Shown: positions 24,892 to 33,999 of the stretch, piece by piece | Layout: each line of letters opens with the position of its first letter | Numbering within the stretch: the first letter of the stretch is position 1 | Assembly: GCA_030427635.1 (NCBI GenBank) | Contig: JAUIBA010000021.1 | Location: forward strand, 1-64,000 | DNA length: 64,000 nucleotides | Origin: Bacteroidia bacterium | GTDB taxonomy: Bacteria > Bacteroidota > Bacteroidia > Chitinophagales > Chitinophagaceae | Direction of reading: 5' to 3' | Program-made: the position numbers and the translations under genes | The notes under the pieces: generated by a model | What the model was told of the DNA's origin: nothing | Database searches by the model: none | Seen by the model: the letters and a program-made list of their open reading frames with translations, nothing else

Positions 24892-25434
24892 TTAAAGCTG
24901 GTCATAAACCGGAGCATCAACATTGCGGCTCACACCGAAATACTGATATGTTTTGCGCTTGTAACCTTTTTTCAGATAGACGTCTGTATCGAAGTTATAG
25001 TCTTCAGGAATTGTTCTCCATGCGCCACGTTTTACTTTTCTCCAACGGTAGATGCAAAGTGTGTTTGGTCCACGACGTGTAAGTGCGTAGAACTGAAGGT
25101 GTTTCTGCGTATAACCTGCTTTCAGCATCTGGTCGTCAGTGAATTCATCTTCAGCTACAGTTATATGCACCCGAGCTACAGGATTATACCATCCATAAAC
25201 AGCTACACGGTTAGGACCAGGATTGCGATATGCCCAGAAAAGAAGGTTCTTATCTGACCAGCCCCAGTTGATAAGCTGACCATCCTGATATTCACCGTCT
25301 ACAACTGTAGCATAATCATCGTTCTGAGGGATATACCAGGAAAAAACACGCACGAGGTCTTCCTGCGCAAAAGTCTTGAAACTGAGGAAAGTCGCTGCGA
25401 ATAGTGTGGTTACTAAGACTATGGTTCTTTTCAT
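24892..25434 (-). CDS. Secreted protein with three tandem aromatic repeats (DUF5648-like)
   Basis: A 180-residue exported protein with a signal peptide ending near TFAQ. The mature part is three repeats of about 45-50 residues, each made of a WY/RW strand, an acidic turn, a G-(W/Y)-x-x-K motif and an F/Y-rich strand: FSWYIPQNDDY...GWSDKNLLFWAYRN, YGWYNPVARVH...GYTQKHLQFYALTR, YRWRKVKRGAW...GYKRKTYQYFGVSR. This resembles repeats of DUF5648-type proteins, often seen on secreted hydrolases, but no catalytic domain is attached here. The start ATG at 25432-25434 fits the signal peptide. Confidence 0.78.
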   Translation of the reverse strand: MKRTIVLVTTLFAATFLSFKTFAQEDLVRVFSWYIPQNDDYATVVDGEYQDGQLINWGWSDKNLLFWAYRNPGPNRVAVYGWYNPVARVHITVAEDEFTDDQMLKAGYTQKHLQFYALTRRGPNTLCIYRWRKVKRGAWRTIPEDYNFDTDVYLKKGYKRKTYQYFGVSRNVDAPVYDQL

Positions 25435-25897
25435 GTTTGGTCTTGTTTTCAAAATCGAACCCAAAATACATAAAAATTTTGTTGCCCTGCAAATAATTAC
25501 AACACTTTTTTAAAACTGTGGTAACCTCATTTACTGGTTGCAGCATTGGTTTAGAGTCATGTTTTTCGGAGATTATGATATACTAATATGTTTGTTATAT
25601 TGCTTTTGTGTTATGTATTTGTGTTTTTTTAGTGCTAAATGCTACCATTTTTTAATGATGGAAAAGATAAAACCAGTTGTCAGGAGCATGTATTACCGGA
25701 TATTTCAAAGAGAGTGCTATTATGGTATATATATTATCTGGAAATATCTGATATTCCTGCCGAGGCAAAATTATTTACCCAAATGTGGCAGCTGCTCAGC
25801 GTTTAAGATGGCTGATTATTATTGATTAATGTGTTTTGGGCTGATAGTCTTTTAGTTGTGGACGGTGTTTTTCAGTTTGCGGATGCGGTACATTTAT
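25435..25897. other. AT-rich intergenic region
   Basis: A 463-base spacer between two leftward genes. The left end holds the promoter of the repeat protein. An open + strand frame from an ATG near 25660 to 25825 would give a basic Cys/Tyr-rich peptide of about 56 residues, without ribosome site or recognisable similarity. I do not call it a gene. Confidence 0.5.
25461..25493 (-). promoter_or_regulatory. Promoter of the repeat protein gene
   Basis: On the minus strand TTTG (25493-25490) and TATTTTGG (25468-25461) are 21 bases apart. This is close to the Bacteroidetes consensus, and the transcript would start about 20 bases before the ATG. Confidence 0.5.
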
Positions 25898-26437
25898 TCA
25901 TTTCGACGGTGGGTGTGGCAGCTCCATTTTATAAAGCCAGTACTTGAGACCGAAACGGTCCGCAATTGCACGTTCTATAGTAAAGCCCAGATTTTCATAG
26001 ATATGTCTTGCTGCATGCATGACTTCTGATGTGTGAAGCGCTATAATCTGCTCCCCGGTATTCCGGGCTTTTTCAATACAGCACATTGTCAGCTTAGTAG
26101 CAATTCCCTGCCCTGAACAGGACGGGTGTACCCCTACCATTCTTATATAGCTCCACTCGTCAGGATAAACATCCCATGCATTTCCGTGGGGTAGGAGGAA
26201 GGCCATACCTACCACATCCCCCGATGTTTCGTAAAGAAAACTATGTGAAGACTGTATTATTGAGTGCCACATATCCGGGTTTTCTATCCCCTTGCGTAGC
26301 TTCTGCCAGTTATCTTCATGGAGCAGGGGTGCATACTGCCCATAGGATAACAGGCCCAGTTGTATCAGTTGGGGTATATCGGCAGTTGTGCCGGCCCTTA
26401 TTATTGCATGTGGGTGACCAGGAGTAGTTGCTGACAT
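25898..26437 (-). CDS. GNAT N-acetyltransferase
   Basis: A 179-residue GNAT-fold acetyltransferase. It shows the N-terminal strand AIIRAGTTADIPQLIQLGL, the acetyl-CoA site VGVHPSCSGQGIATKL (Q/R-x-x-G-x-A type loop, here CSGQGIA) and the closing HAARHIYENLGFTIE. The substrate is unknown. Last gene of a four-gene leftward operon, 12 bases behind the methyltransferase. Confidence 0.85.
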   Translation of the reverse strand: MSATTPGHPHAIIRAGTTADIPQLIQLGLLSYGQYAPLLHEDNWQKLRKGIENPDMWHSIIQSSHSFLYETSGDVVGMAFLLPHGNAWDVYPDEWSYIRMVGVHPSCSGQGIATKLTMCCIEKARNTGEQIIALHTSEVMHAARHIYENLGFTIERAIADRFGLKYWLYKMELPHPPSK

Positions 26438-26449
26438 GGTTTTATGTGC

Positions 26450-27238
26450 TTATTGCTTTTTTGTAAGTACGAGGAATATATAGTCACTGCCATCGTGTGC
26501 ATAATTGTCTTTTACTTTTGGGAATGTACCAGATTTGATATCAGCATCCAATTGTGAAAGCCCGTGTATTACTTCTTCCCTGTTGGACAGGGCAGCAAAT
26601 GATGATATTCCATGCCTGACAGATTCATCAAAGTACAGTTCTGGTTTGTTTTTACCAGCATACAGGAAGTAATCCTGTAAAGTGTCTTTTACAGCATATG
26701 GCACATAGTCTGTTAGCTCCAGTTCTGCAGCCTGTGCCGCATTTTCTATTGTCATAATGTCGGGCATCTGCTGTATAGACAATTCCATCATATGCGGGAA
26801 ATAATGGTTGAGCCAATAGCTACGCATCTGCTCAGGCGAGGACGTGAACAGAACAATTTTTCCGCCTGGTTTCAGTAATGCAAACAGCCGGCGAAATGCA
26901 GTGGTAAGAGAAGCCCAGTGGTGGATGGTAAGCACTCCTGTAATGCCATCCAGAGATTCGGGCGTGGCATTGATGTCTTCAGCAGTATATGGCAGCCATA
27001 TTATGCCTGGATTTCTGCTGTTGGCAATTGAGAGCATTTTATGAGAAGGGTCGGCACCACATATGTTGACACCCTGTTCATACATAGCGATAGTATAATT
27101 GCCTGTGCCGCACCCAATATCCATATATTTTCCGGCAGATGCCGGTGTTAATAATTGTAGCAGGATTTGGGTGATGTAGGGGTCGGCATTGCGGGTGGTA
27201 TTATAACCGCTTCCGATAGTGTCATATAGTGCTGACAT
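26450..27238 (-). CDS. Class I SAM-dependent methyltransferase
   Basis: A 262-residue methyltransferase of the UbiE/Methyltransf_11 kind: YMDIGCGTGNYTIAM (motif I), NICGADPSHKMLSIA (motif II), GVLTIHHWASLTTAFRRLF and LLKPGGKIVLFTSSPEQM. Acceptor unknown. Third gene of the operon headed by the Tat-type PLP enzyme, 6 bases behind the FMN reductase gene. Confidence 0.85.
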   Translation of the reverse strand: MSALYDTIGSGYNTTRNADPYITQILLQLLTPASAGKYMDIGCGTGNYTIAMYEQGVNICGADPSHKMLSIANSRNPGIIWLPYTAEDINATPESLDGITGVLTIHHWASLTTAFRRLFALLKPGGKIVLFTSSPEQMRSYWLNHYFPHMMELSIQQMPDIMTIENAAQAAELELTDYVPYAVKDTLQDYFLYAGKNKPELYFDESVRHGISSFAALSNREEVIHGLSQLDADIKSGTFPKVKDNYAHDGSDYIFLVLTKKQ

Positions 27239-27244
27239 AATGAT

Positions 27245-27799
27245 TTAGTGTTTCTCTGGCTGATGACTGGTCATAGCGTTTATAAATGCTGTCATAACCT
27301 GTGTCACTGCCATAACGGTAGCATCATCCTTTATAGTATCACCTTCGAGCTTTGTTTTTATAAACGGGATTACCAGCTGCACGTTTTCAGTTATGCCCGC
27401 TTCTATGATACGTAGTGTCTCCAGCAGAGACGCATGTCCCTTATGGCCTAGAGACGATGCTGTAATAAGTGCGGTAGGCTTATGTGAGAATTCGCATGAG
27501 GATACTGTCCAGTCTATTGCGTTTTTCAGGCTTCCCGGTACCCCCATCGCATATTCAGGGGTACATATAAGTATCCCATCTGCGGCACGCAGTGAGTTTC
27601 TGAATGTATTAACCGATGCAGGGGATAACTCTCCGTCTTCATCGGGATTGAACTGAGGCAGGTAGCCAATGTCTGTACAGATTGTAACAGCGATATGTGC
27701 TGCAAACATGGCCGCTATTGCTTTTATCAAAGACAGATTTGATGACTGTTTCCGGGTGCTGCCGCAAATAGCCAATACATTCTTTTTTGCTGATGTCAT
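27245..27799 (-). CDS. NADPH-dependent FMN reductase / flavoprotein
   Basis: A 184-residue flavodoxin-fold protein with the phosphate-binding loop GSTRKQSSNLSL near the N-terminus and the flavin-binding CTPEYAMGVPGSLKNAIDW, diagnostic of the NADPH-dependent FMN reductase/quinone reductase family. It reduces flavins, quinones or related compounds in the cytosol. Start 5 bases beyond the stop of the PLP-enzyme gene. Confidence 0.9.
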   Translation of the reverse strand: MTSAKKNVLAICGSTRKQSSNLSLIKAIAAMFAAHIAVTICTDIGYLPQFNPDEDGELSPASVNTFRNSLRAADGILICTPEYAMGVPGSLKNAIDWTVSSCEFSHKPTALITASSLGHKGHASLLETLRIIEAGITENVQLVIPFIKTKLEGDTIKDDATVMAVTQVMTAFINAMTSHQPEKH

Positions 27800-27804
27800 T
27801 TACT

Positions 27805-29088
27805 TTATCCGGTAGCCTCTTTTACAAGCTCCATGAGCTTATCTATTTCTTCGGTATTGTTATAGATATGTGTAGAGACCCGCAACGAATTTAAGCCGTT
27901 TTCGTTGACTCCCCTTATACGAATCCTGTTTTCCATGCATGTGCCGAAGAACTTCTGGAAATCCACACCCCTGATGCGGAATCCATTTACACCTGCACGG
28001 GAGCGCTCTTCGGTAGGGGTTAACAGTTCTACTTTATCACCCATTGCCAGCAGGCTATCCTGAGTATATTTTCCCAGATACTTTATGCGATTATAAACAT
28101 TCTCTTTACCTACAGACTCAATAAAGTCTATTGCGGCTACAACACCTGCATATAGTCCATTTGATTGGGTACCACCGAAATAACGAAGGGCACTATCGTT
28201 GTAATTTCCGGTTGTTACCGGGGATGTTGTAAGGTTCCAGTTACCATCATCTCCACCGGCTCCTATAGCAAATGGGGTAAGAGTATCCTGAAACTCCCTG
28301 CGTATGTACAGAAACCCGGTTCCCTTAGGTCCCAGCATCCATTTATGGCTGCAGCTGGCATAGGTGTCGCACCCTATGTCATGAAGGTCTAAAGGTATCA
28401 TGCCCGGGCCATGAGCGCCGTCTATAATAGAGTATATGCCCTTATCCCGTGCCAGTGTGCAGATTTCTTTTACAGGCAGTATCTGCCCTTGTGTGCATGG
28501 GATATGCGGTACCGCAATTGCTCTTGTCTTTTTGGTAATTAATCCATTGATTCTGGTCAGTGTCTCAGCTGCCGTGGGGCCGGGCGCAAATGTTTTCAGT
28601 ACTATACCATCCTGCTTCTGCCGGCTCATCCAGGGCATTGCATTACCCATATGCTCATGGTTGGTCAGTATTACTTCATCACCCCTTTTTAGTGGTATTC
28701 CTTTACATCCGGCATTTATTCCTTCTGTTACATTGTGTGTAAGCGCTATTTCTTCTTTGCTGACATTTACAAATCCGGCTAGTCGTTTTATGGTTTCATC
28801 CCAGCGGCCATATTGTCCTTTCATATCGTTTTCCATCATTCCAGCCTTTACTGCTTCTATAACAGGGTAGGGTGATGGGCCGAAAGTGCCATTATTCAGA
28901 TAAGTGAGGTCGCGCGAAAGAGGGAACATGAGTCTTACATTATGCCAGAATGCTTCATCTGAAACAACATTTTGTCCTGTGGCAGCCAATGGGGCTGCGG
29001 AGGCAGATGCAAACTGCCCCCACTCGCTCAATGATAATGTAGCAAGCAGTGATGCAGAACGGAAAAAGTTTCTACGGGTAAATTTCAT
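27805..29088 (-). CDS. Class V PLP-dependent enzyme with Tat-like signal
   Basis: A 427-residue fold-type I PLP enzyme of the aminotransferase class V group (isopenicillin-N epimerase or cysteine desulfurase-like). The N-terminus MKFTRRNFFRSASLLATLSL has a twin-arginine motif before a hydrophobic segment, so it is probably exported folded with its cofactor. Substrate and cofactor motifs: YLNNGTFGPSP, LTHNVTEGINAG, the PLP-binding Asp in SIIDGAHGPG, and the Schiff-base Lys in CSHKWMLGPKGTGFLY. Export would separate it from its three cytosolic operon partners, which is odd. The reaction is unknown. Confidence 0.87.
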   Translation of the reverse strand: MKFTRRNFFRSASLLATLSLSEWGQFASASAAPLAATGQNVVSDEAFWHNVRLMFPLSRDLTYLNNGTFGPSPYPVIEAVKAGMMENDMKGQYGRWDETIKRLAGFVNVSKEEIALTHNVTEGINAGCKGIPLKRGDEVILTNHEHMGNAMPWMSRQKQDGIVLKTFAPGPTAAETLTRINGLITKKTRAIAVPHIPCTQGQILPVKEICTLARDKGIYSIIDGAHGPGMIPLDLHDIGCDTYASCSHKWMLGPKGTGFLYIRREFQDTLTPFAIGAGGDDGNWNLTTSPVTTGNYNDSALRYFGGTQSNGLYAGVVAAIDFIESVGKENVYNRIKYLGKYTQDSLLAMGDKVELLTPTEERSRAGVNGFRIRGVDFQKFFGTCMENRIRIRGVNENGLNSLRVSTHIYNNTEEIDKLMELVKEATG

Positions 29089-29315
29089 GGTATAGTTGGT
29101 GTTGAGGCTTAAATATACATAAATATTTTTTTAAATGAAGAGTGTATAGAACAGCCTCTTTATATGACCCGTAGTTATATGGGAAAACAGGAGAATGTTC
29201 CGGTATTTGCAAACCGTTCGGGCGGATACATGGCGGCTGCATACAACAGGAAGCTTGGTTATTAACACAGGGATAATACAGGATAGGTAATTTGTATTCA
29301 AATAGTCGATGAGAT

Positions 29316-29672
29316 ATGGTGGTGGTACGTTATGGGTTGTTGTTTCTTTTTTGTGTGCTGTGCTCCTGTAAGCATCAGCCTATGCAGGTAAATATCGCAC
29401 CGCCTGAAGATGTATGTACAGGTGTGGTGCCATCATTTACACAGGATGTACAGCCGATACTCAGTCATACATGTGCCAAAGCAGGCTGTCATGATGGTAT
29501 CAGTATGCCACTGGATTTTTCCGATTATCAGCAGCTATTACCTGTGCTGGATGACAGTTCTTTTTATTATTTTGTAATAAAAGACCGCACCATGCCACAG
29601 GATAGTGCGCTTAGTGCGGCACAATACAAAATATTGCAATGCTGGCTGGCTAATGGTCATCCCGGCACGTGA
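29316..29672 (+). CDS. Lipoprotein with CX4CH heme-type motif
   Basis: A 118-residue exported lipoprotein: short signal, lipobox VLCSC, then a domain with SFTQDVQPILSHTCAKAGCHDG. C-A-K-A-G-C-H is a CX4CH motif typical of the single-heme cytochrome-like domains of Bacteroidetes and Planctomycetes; the later KDRTMPQDSA supplies a candidate Met ligand, and ILQCWLANGHPG is the usual closing helix. It should act in the periplasm, in electron transfer or as a fragment of a larger oxidoreductase system. No redox partner gene is adjacent. Start ATG at 29316. Confidence 0.8.
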   Translation: MVVVRYGLLFLFCVLCSCKHQPMQVNIAPPEDVCTGVVPSFTQDVQPILSHTCAKAGCHDGISMPLDFSDYQQLLPVLDDSSFYYFVIKDRTMPQDSALSAAQYKILQCWLANGHPGT

Positions 29673-29706
29673 CAGCATTACAGGCGCAAGGCTATACTAT
29701 ATGTAA

Positions 29707-30456
29707 TTACAGTTCTTTAAGCGCTCTTGCTGATAGTCGTAACCATTGTGCATTCAGCTTACGTACATGAGGTGGATGTAGGTCTTTTTCGGCTTGTACC
29801 GACGTAAATTGAGATGCCGCCTCTTGAGTTCGCCCGAGTCTTTTGAGCATAAGACCGTAATAGTATCTAGCTTCCAGTGAGTGGTGTATTTTTATGATTT
29901 TTTCATATTCTTCTTCTGCTCTTTCTGTATTCCCATTACCATCCAGTGAGCGTGCATAGAGTAGCTCATCGTCAGGTTTATCAAATCGGTTGCTTTTCAG
30001 GGTCAATACTTTTTCAAATGTTACCGTCGCTTCGGCAAATTCATTGTTGTGAAACAATAGCCTGGCCAGTATCTGTAGTGTGTCGGGAGAGTTGGCGTAA
30101 ATGCCGGTAAGGCAGGACCGCACCAGCTCTATAGCTTTGTCGTATAGGCCCAGTCTGCTATATTCTGCTGCAAGGTTCAGTCTGTTTGTATCGGTGTCTG
30201 CTATGCGCAGGGCTCGTTCCAGTTCTTTAGTTCGGGCTCCGGGCATCAGCACCGCTTTTACGTTCTCTCCTGTATCTCCGGCACGTAGTCCCGGCAAAAT
30301 TTCACGAACGAAATATATTGCAGCCCCAATGCCTGGCAAAAATATAAGCAGATACAGCCATTCTTTCCTTCCTGTTTTAATACAATGGTAGATGCATAAT
30401 AGCTGGGCAGCACCAACTATATAATAAAGGTAGGGATAGTTATATATGAGGTACAT
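29707..30456 (-). CDS. Membrane-anchored TPR protein
   Basis: A 249-residue protein with two N-terminal membrane helices (about 8-27 and 33-50, resembling the PLDc_N-type hairpin) followed by tetratricopeptide-like helices: NRLNLAAEYSRLGLYDKAIE, DTLQILARLLFHNNEFAEAT, ELLYARSLDGNGNTERAEEE, EARYYYGLMLKRLGRTQEAA. It is probably a scaffold on the cytoplasmic side of the membrane. Monocistronic. Confidence 0.85.
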   Translation of the reverse strand: MYLIYNYPYLYYIVGAAQLLCIYHCIKTGRKEWLYLLIFLPGIGAAIYFVREILPGLRAGDTGENVKAVLMPGARTKELERALRIADTDTNRLNLAAEYSRLGLYDKAIELVRSCLTGIYANSPDTLQILARLLFHNNEFAEATVTFEKVLTLKSNRFDKPDDELLYARSLDGNGNTERAEEEYEKIIKIHHSLEARYYYGLMLKRLGRTQEAASQFTSVQAEKDLHPPHVRKLNAQWLRLSARALKEL

Positions 30457-30723
30457 CGGAAGGTTTTATGCAAAGAAATACAAATCTCACTGATAACAGA
30501 AACGATATGCGCGTATAGCATCACAGATTAGGTGTGTTGTATAATATGATAGCGGTTACACGGATATATTTACCACATCTTTTGTGGCGTTTGCCTCATC
30601 TTTCAGATAGGAGATTACTGGTGTATCTATCTTTACACAATCAGTTAAAAAACAAGGGGCTGTTGGTATAAGAGGTTATATGCCATATGCTTTATGTATA
30701 AATTTTTTGGACGGGGGATGAAT

Positions 30724-30764
30724 GCAAAGGCCGCTTTACTATGTTAAGGCGGTCTTTTGCGCTT
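30724..30764 (+). terminator. Orphan terminator-like hairpin upstream of lytS
   Basis: AAAGGCCGC (30726-30734) pairs with GCGGTCTTT (30749-30757), with further inner T-A pairs, and is followed by TTGCGCTTTT. No + strand gene lies upstream, so it may end a small RNA or insulate the lytS promoter. Confidence 0.5.
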
Positions 30765-30770
30765 TTCCGG

Positions 30771-30802
30771 TTGTTATTCATTAATAGTACCTGTTAACTT
30801 TA
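30771..30802 (+). promoter_or_regulatory. Promoter of the LytS/LytTR pair
   Basis: TTG at 30771-30773 and TAACTTTA at 30795-30802 with 21 bases between; one mismatch to TAnnTTTG. The transcript would start about 26 bases before the ATG. Confidence 0.45.
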
Positions 30803-30834
30803 TCCTTATCATTTAACCATTATTGTAAAGGTTT

Positions 30835-31839
30835 ATGAAAAAACGCCTTGTTACCATTGGAGTTCATGTTGTGCTCTGGCTCATATTCCTCATGTTGCCG
30901 GCACTTTTCAATCCCCGCAGGCAGGGGTTTGGTATTGAGGCTTTTGTGGGTGATATACTATTACCATCACGATTGATAAATAGTATTTTACTCATCATCA
31001 TTTTCTACTTCAATTATCTTGTTGCTATTCCCCGGCTTTATTTTGGCCGGCGATATGGTTTGCTGTTTCTGTGGTGTATAGTAGGGCTTGGGGTCTTTTT
31101 TGTGCTCAATTATATTACTATGCCGGCCCGTTTTCATACACACCGTTCAGAAGGGGTGCGTTTGTTTGGCCCCAGCTTTAACCTGTTTATGTTTCTGGTA
31201 GTATATGTAGCATCATATGCTGCCTGCATTTATGACCAGTGGCGAAAAGTAAAGGAGGAAAAGCTGAATGCAGAAATAGCATTTTTAAAAGCTCAGATAA
31301 ACCCTCACTTTTTGTTCAATACGCTGAATAGCATTTACTCGCTGGCTATTACCGGTTCTGATAAAACGGCTGATGCTGTAGTAAAACTGTCGGGTATGAT
31401 GCGCTATGCGGTCAGTGAGTCAGACAGGCCAATGGTTTCACTGGAGCGGGAAATAGCATATCTGAATAACTACATAGAGTTGCAGATGTTTCGCCTTACA
31501 GATAAGGTGAAAATGAAATGTAGCATAGCAGAAGATAAGTATGGGCATCAGATAGCTCCGTTTCTGCTCATCCCGTTTGTAGAAAACGCTTTTAAGTATG
31601 GGGTTAGCCCTGAGGATGATTCTGATATACTTATTGAACTGGTGGTTACAGACGGAGGGGTAGTATTGAAGACTTTGAACAGGAAGGTACAGATAAAGCA
31701 GGGACATGATGAACATACCGGTTTGGGTATCAGTACCACCCGCAGGCGTCTGGAACTGCTTTATGCCGGGAAGTATGTACTTCAGGTGGAGGATGGCGAA
31801 GAAGATTTTTCAGTTTTATTAAATATTCAGTTGGTATGA
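30835..31839 (+). CDS. LytS-type sensor histidine kinase
   Basis: A 334-residue membrane kinase of the His_kinase (PF06580)/LytS family. Four transmembrane helices make a small sensor (residues 1-135), without an added ligand domain. A short coiled linker leads to the phosphoacceptor motif KAQINPHFLFNTLNSIYSLA (His at about 159) and then an ATPase domain with PFLLIPFVENAFKYG (N-box) and HTGLGISTTRRRLELLY. It should phosphorylate the LytTR regulator whose gene overlaps it by 4 bases. The signal is unknown. Confidence 0.92.
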   Translation: MKKRLVTIGVHVVLWLIFLMLPALFNPRRQGFGIEAFVGDILLPSRLINSILLIIIFYFNYLVAIPRLYFGRRYGLLFLWCIVGLGVFFVLNYITMPARFHTHRSEGVRLFGPSFNLFMFLVVYVASYAACIYDQWRKVKEEKLNAEIAFLKAQINPHFLFNTLNSIYSLAITGSDKTADAVVKLSGMMRYAVSESDRPMVSLEREIAYLNNYIELQMFRLTDKVKMKCSIAEDKYGHQIAPFLLIPFVENAFKYGVSPEDDSDILIELVVTDGGVVLKTLNRKVQIKQGHDEHTGLGISTTRRRLELLYAGKYVLQVEDGEEDFSVLLNIQLV

Positions 31840-32525
31840 TATCCGTAGTTGCTATTGATGATGAACCACTTGCATTGAACATTGTACGGTCTTTTTGTAC
31901 GCAGGTAGATTTTTTGGATTTGCGGGCTGTATTTACAGAGACGGGCAAAGCCCTTGAATATCTCAGAGACAATCCTGTAGATCTGCTGTTACTTGATATC
32001 AATATGCCAGCGATATCCGGCATTGACTTTTACAGGAAGGTGCCGGGAAGTCCTATGGTGATTTTTACCACGGCATATAGTGAGTATGCTGTAGATGGAT
32101 TTAACCTGGATGCTATTGATTATCTGTTGAAGCCATTTGAGTTCAACAGGTTCAGAAAAGCCGCTGAAAAGGCAAGGGACTACATGGAATATGCCCAGCA
32201 TAAGGAGTCCAACACGCCGCAGTTTTTCTTTGTAAGGGTAGATTACTCAATGGTCAAGGTAGTTATATCCTCTATCGTATATATAGAGGGGGTGGATAAT
32301 TATATACGTATACATTTCGATAACGGTAAATATCTGCTCGTACGTATGAGTATGAAAGGGGTGTCAGAAAAACTGCCTCCTGAAGAGTTTGTAAGGGTAC
32401 ACCGCTCCTACATACTGGCACGTAAGCACATCACGGCAGTGCGGGGGAAAACAGTATTTCTGGGGACTGTGGAGATACCTGTAGGTACTAACTATGTAGA
32501 GGAGGCACAGAAACTGATACAGTAG
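31836..32525 (+). CDS. LytTR-family response regulator
   Basis: A 229-residue regulator: receiver domain with VAIDDEPLALNIV, phosphoacceptor Asp in LLLLDINMPAISG (about 53) and the conserved Lys in DYLLKPFEFNRF; then a LytTR DNA-binding domain with IVYIEGVDNYIRIHF, LPPEEFVRVHRSYILARKHI and a closing IPVGTNY. It is cotranscribed with the kinase (ATGA overlap). Its targets are not evident; the genes next to it are not obviously a regulon. Confidence 0.93.
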   Translation: MISVVAIDDEPLALNIVRSFCTQVDFLDLRAVFTETGKALEYLRDNPVDLLLLDINMPAISGIDFYRKVPGSPMVIFTTAYSEYAVDGFNLDAIDYLLKPFEFNRFRKAAEKARDYMEYAQHKESNTPQFFFVRVDYSMVKVVISSIVYIEGVDNYIRIHFDNGKYLLVRMSMKGVSEKLPPEEFVRVHRSYILARKHITAVRGKTVFLGTVEIPVGTNYVEEAQKLIQ

Positions 32526-32528
32526 CTG

Positions 32529-33977
32529 CTAGCACTCTGTAAGGCCCAGCGGTACCTGTATTGCCAGTCCGCCTTCGGCAGTTTCCTTGTATTTGTGGTT
32601 CATATCCAGTGCGGTTTCATACATTGTGTCCACCACATTGTCCAGAGATATTCTTGCTTTTTCGGGGTTGCTTTGCAGTGCCAGCTGTGCGGCTGTTATT
32701 GCTTTTATTGCCCCCATAGTATTACGTTCTATGCATGGTACCTGTACCAGACCTCCCACGGGGTCGCAGGTAAGGCCCAGATGATGTTCCATAGCAATTT
32801 CGGCAGCCTGCATGCATTGTTCGGTCGTGCCACCCAGCGATTCTGTAAGCGCTGCAGCTGCCATAGACGAGGATACTCCTATCTCTGCCTGGCAGCCCCC
32901 CATAGCTGCCGATAGTGTTGCTCCTTTTTTAAATATGCTTCCTATTTCAGAGGCAGTCATCAGAAACCGGATGATTTTTTCTTCTTCATAGCCATCACAA
33001 AATGCTATAAAATACTGGAGTACTGCGGGTACTACGCCTGCTGCTCCATTCGTGGGCGCTGTTACTACCCGCCCAAAGGAGGCGTTTTCTTCATTTACTG
33101 CCAGTGCAAAACAGCTCACCCAGTCCAGTGTATATTTAAATGACTGTCCACCACTGCGTATTACCTCCAGCCATTCATCAAAGTTGTTATAGGTTCGGTC
33201 GCCGGTGAGTTTTTTATTTAGTCCGTGTGCCCGTCTGGTTACATTCAGGCCTCCTGGCAGGGTGCCGTCAGTGTGGCAGCCACGGTATATACAATCCCGC
33301 ATTGTTTCCCATATTCTCATTACACCTGCCCGCGTTTCTTCTTCACCACGCCATTTTTTTTCATTCTCCATTACCACGCCAGATATGGGAAGCTGTGTAG
33401 CGCGGCTGGCGGCAAGCAGGGTTTCCGCTTTATCTATCGGGAATGGGAGCTCTACAAAGTTTCCTGCACCAGCTTCTTCTCCTTCCTTTATCACAAAGCC
33501 GCCACCAATAGAGTAATAGGTTTCTGCCATTTCTCTGCCATCGTTAAAAGAGCAGAGAAACGTAAGTGCATTCGGATGATATTGCAGCGATTCAGTAAAC
33601 AGGAATATTAAGTCCTGAGCCGGGTCAAAGGCAATTTCTGTTGTCTTGCCGAGCAGCATTTTTTTCTCCCGGCCTATCTGTTGTATCCGTGGGGTGATTT
33701 CATTTACTTCAAAAGTTTCAGGGTCTTCTCCACACAGGCCCAGCAGTACTGCTACATCGGTACCATGCCCTTTACCGGTTTTTGCGAGAGACCCGTAAAG
33801 TAGCACCTTTACGTGGCGCACATCTGAAAGACCATACCGGGATATGGCATGAATGAAGCGGAGTGCAGCCTTCCAGGGGCCTAGTGTGTGCGAGCTGCTG
33901 GGACCTATACCTATCTTAAAAATGTCAAATACTGAAATGCTTTCTTTGGTTGTGCCTGTTTGTTTTCCCCGCTGCAT
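32529..33977 (-). CDS. sdaA: L-serine ammonia-lyase, iron-sulfur dependent
   Basis: Converts L-serine to pyruvate and ammonia with a [4Fe-4S] cluster, in the cytosol. A single 482-residue chain carries both domains: the beta half opens with [20 protein letters not shown], and the alpha half carries the signature [20 protein letters not shown], then [18 protein letters not shown]. These supply three conserved cysteines for the cluster. The ATG at 33975-33977 is chosen over an upstream in-frame codon because a promoter box sits between them. It is convergent with the LytTR gene, 3 bases apart. Confidence 0.95.
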   Translation of the reverse strand: MQRGKQTGTTKESISVFDIFKIGIGPSSSHTLGPWKAALRFIHAISRYGLSDVRHVKVLLYGSLAKTGKGHGTDVAVLLGLCGEDPETFEVNEITPRIQQIGREKKMLLGKTTEIAFDPAQDLIFLFTESLQYHPNALTFLCSFNDGREMAETYYSIGGGFVIKEGEEAGAGNFVELPFPIDKAETLLAASRATQLPISGVVMENEKKWRGEEETRAGVMRIWETMRDCIYRGCHTDGTLPGGLNVTRRAHGLNKKLTGDRTYNNFDEWLEVIRSGGQSFKYTLDWVSCFALAVNEENASFGRVVTAPTNGAAGVVPAVLQYFIAFCDGYEEEKIIRFLMTASEIGSIFKKGATLSAAMGGCQAEIGVSSSMAAAALTESLGGTTEQCMQAAEIAMEHHLGLTCDPVGGLVQVPCIERNTMGAIKAITAAQLALQSNPEKARISLDNVVDTMYETALDMNHKYKETAEGGLAIQVPLGLTEC

Positions 33978-33999
33978 ACTATAATTTAATCTGCTAACA

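Larger units (their letters stand above)
30457..30834. other. Divergent intergenic region with orphan terminator
   Basis: A 378-base spacer between divergent genes. It contains a + strand terminator-like hairpin (30724) with no gene ahead of it, and the lytS promoter (30771). A TATCTTTA at 30628-30635 could start a short RNA ending at the hairpin. Confidence 0.5.

Noticed and set aside
25538-25825. Open + strand frame of 95 codons with a Cys/Tyr-rich product
   Set aside because: Lies in AT-rich spacer, composition is that of translated noncoding DNA, and no promoter box fits its start.
29164-29265. A 33-codon + strand frame (MTRSYMGKQENVPVFANR...)
   Set aside because: Coding-like codon use, but no promoter or ribosome site and no recognised similarity; too short to support.
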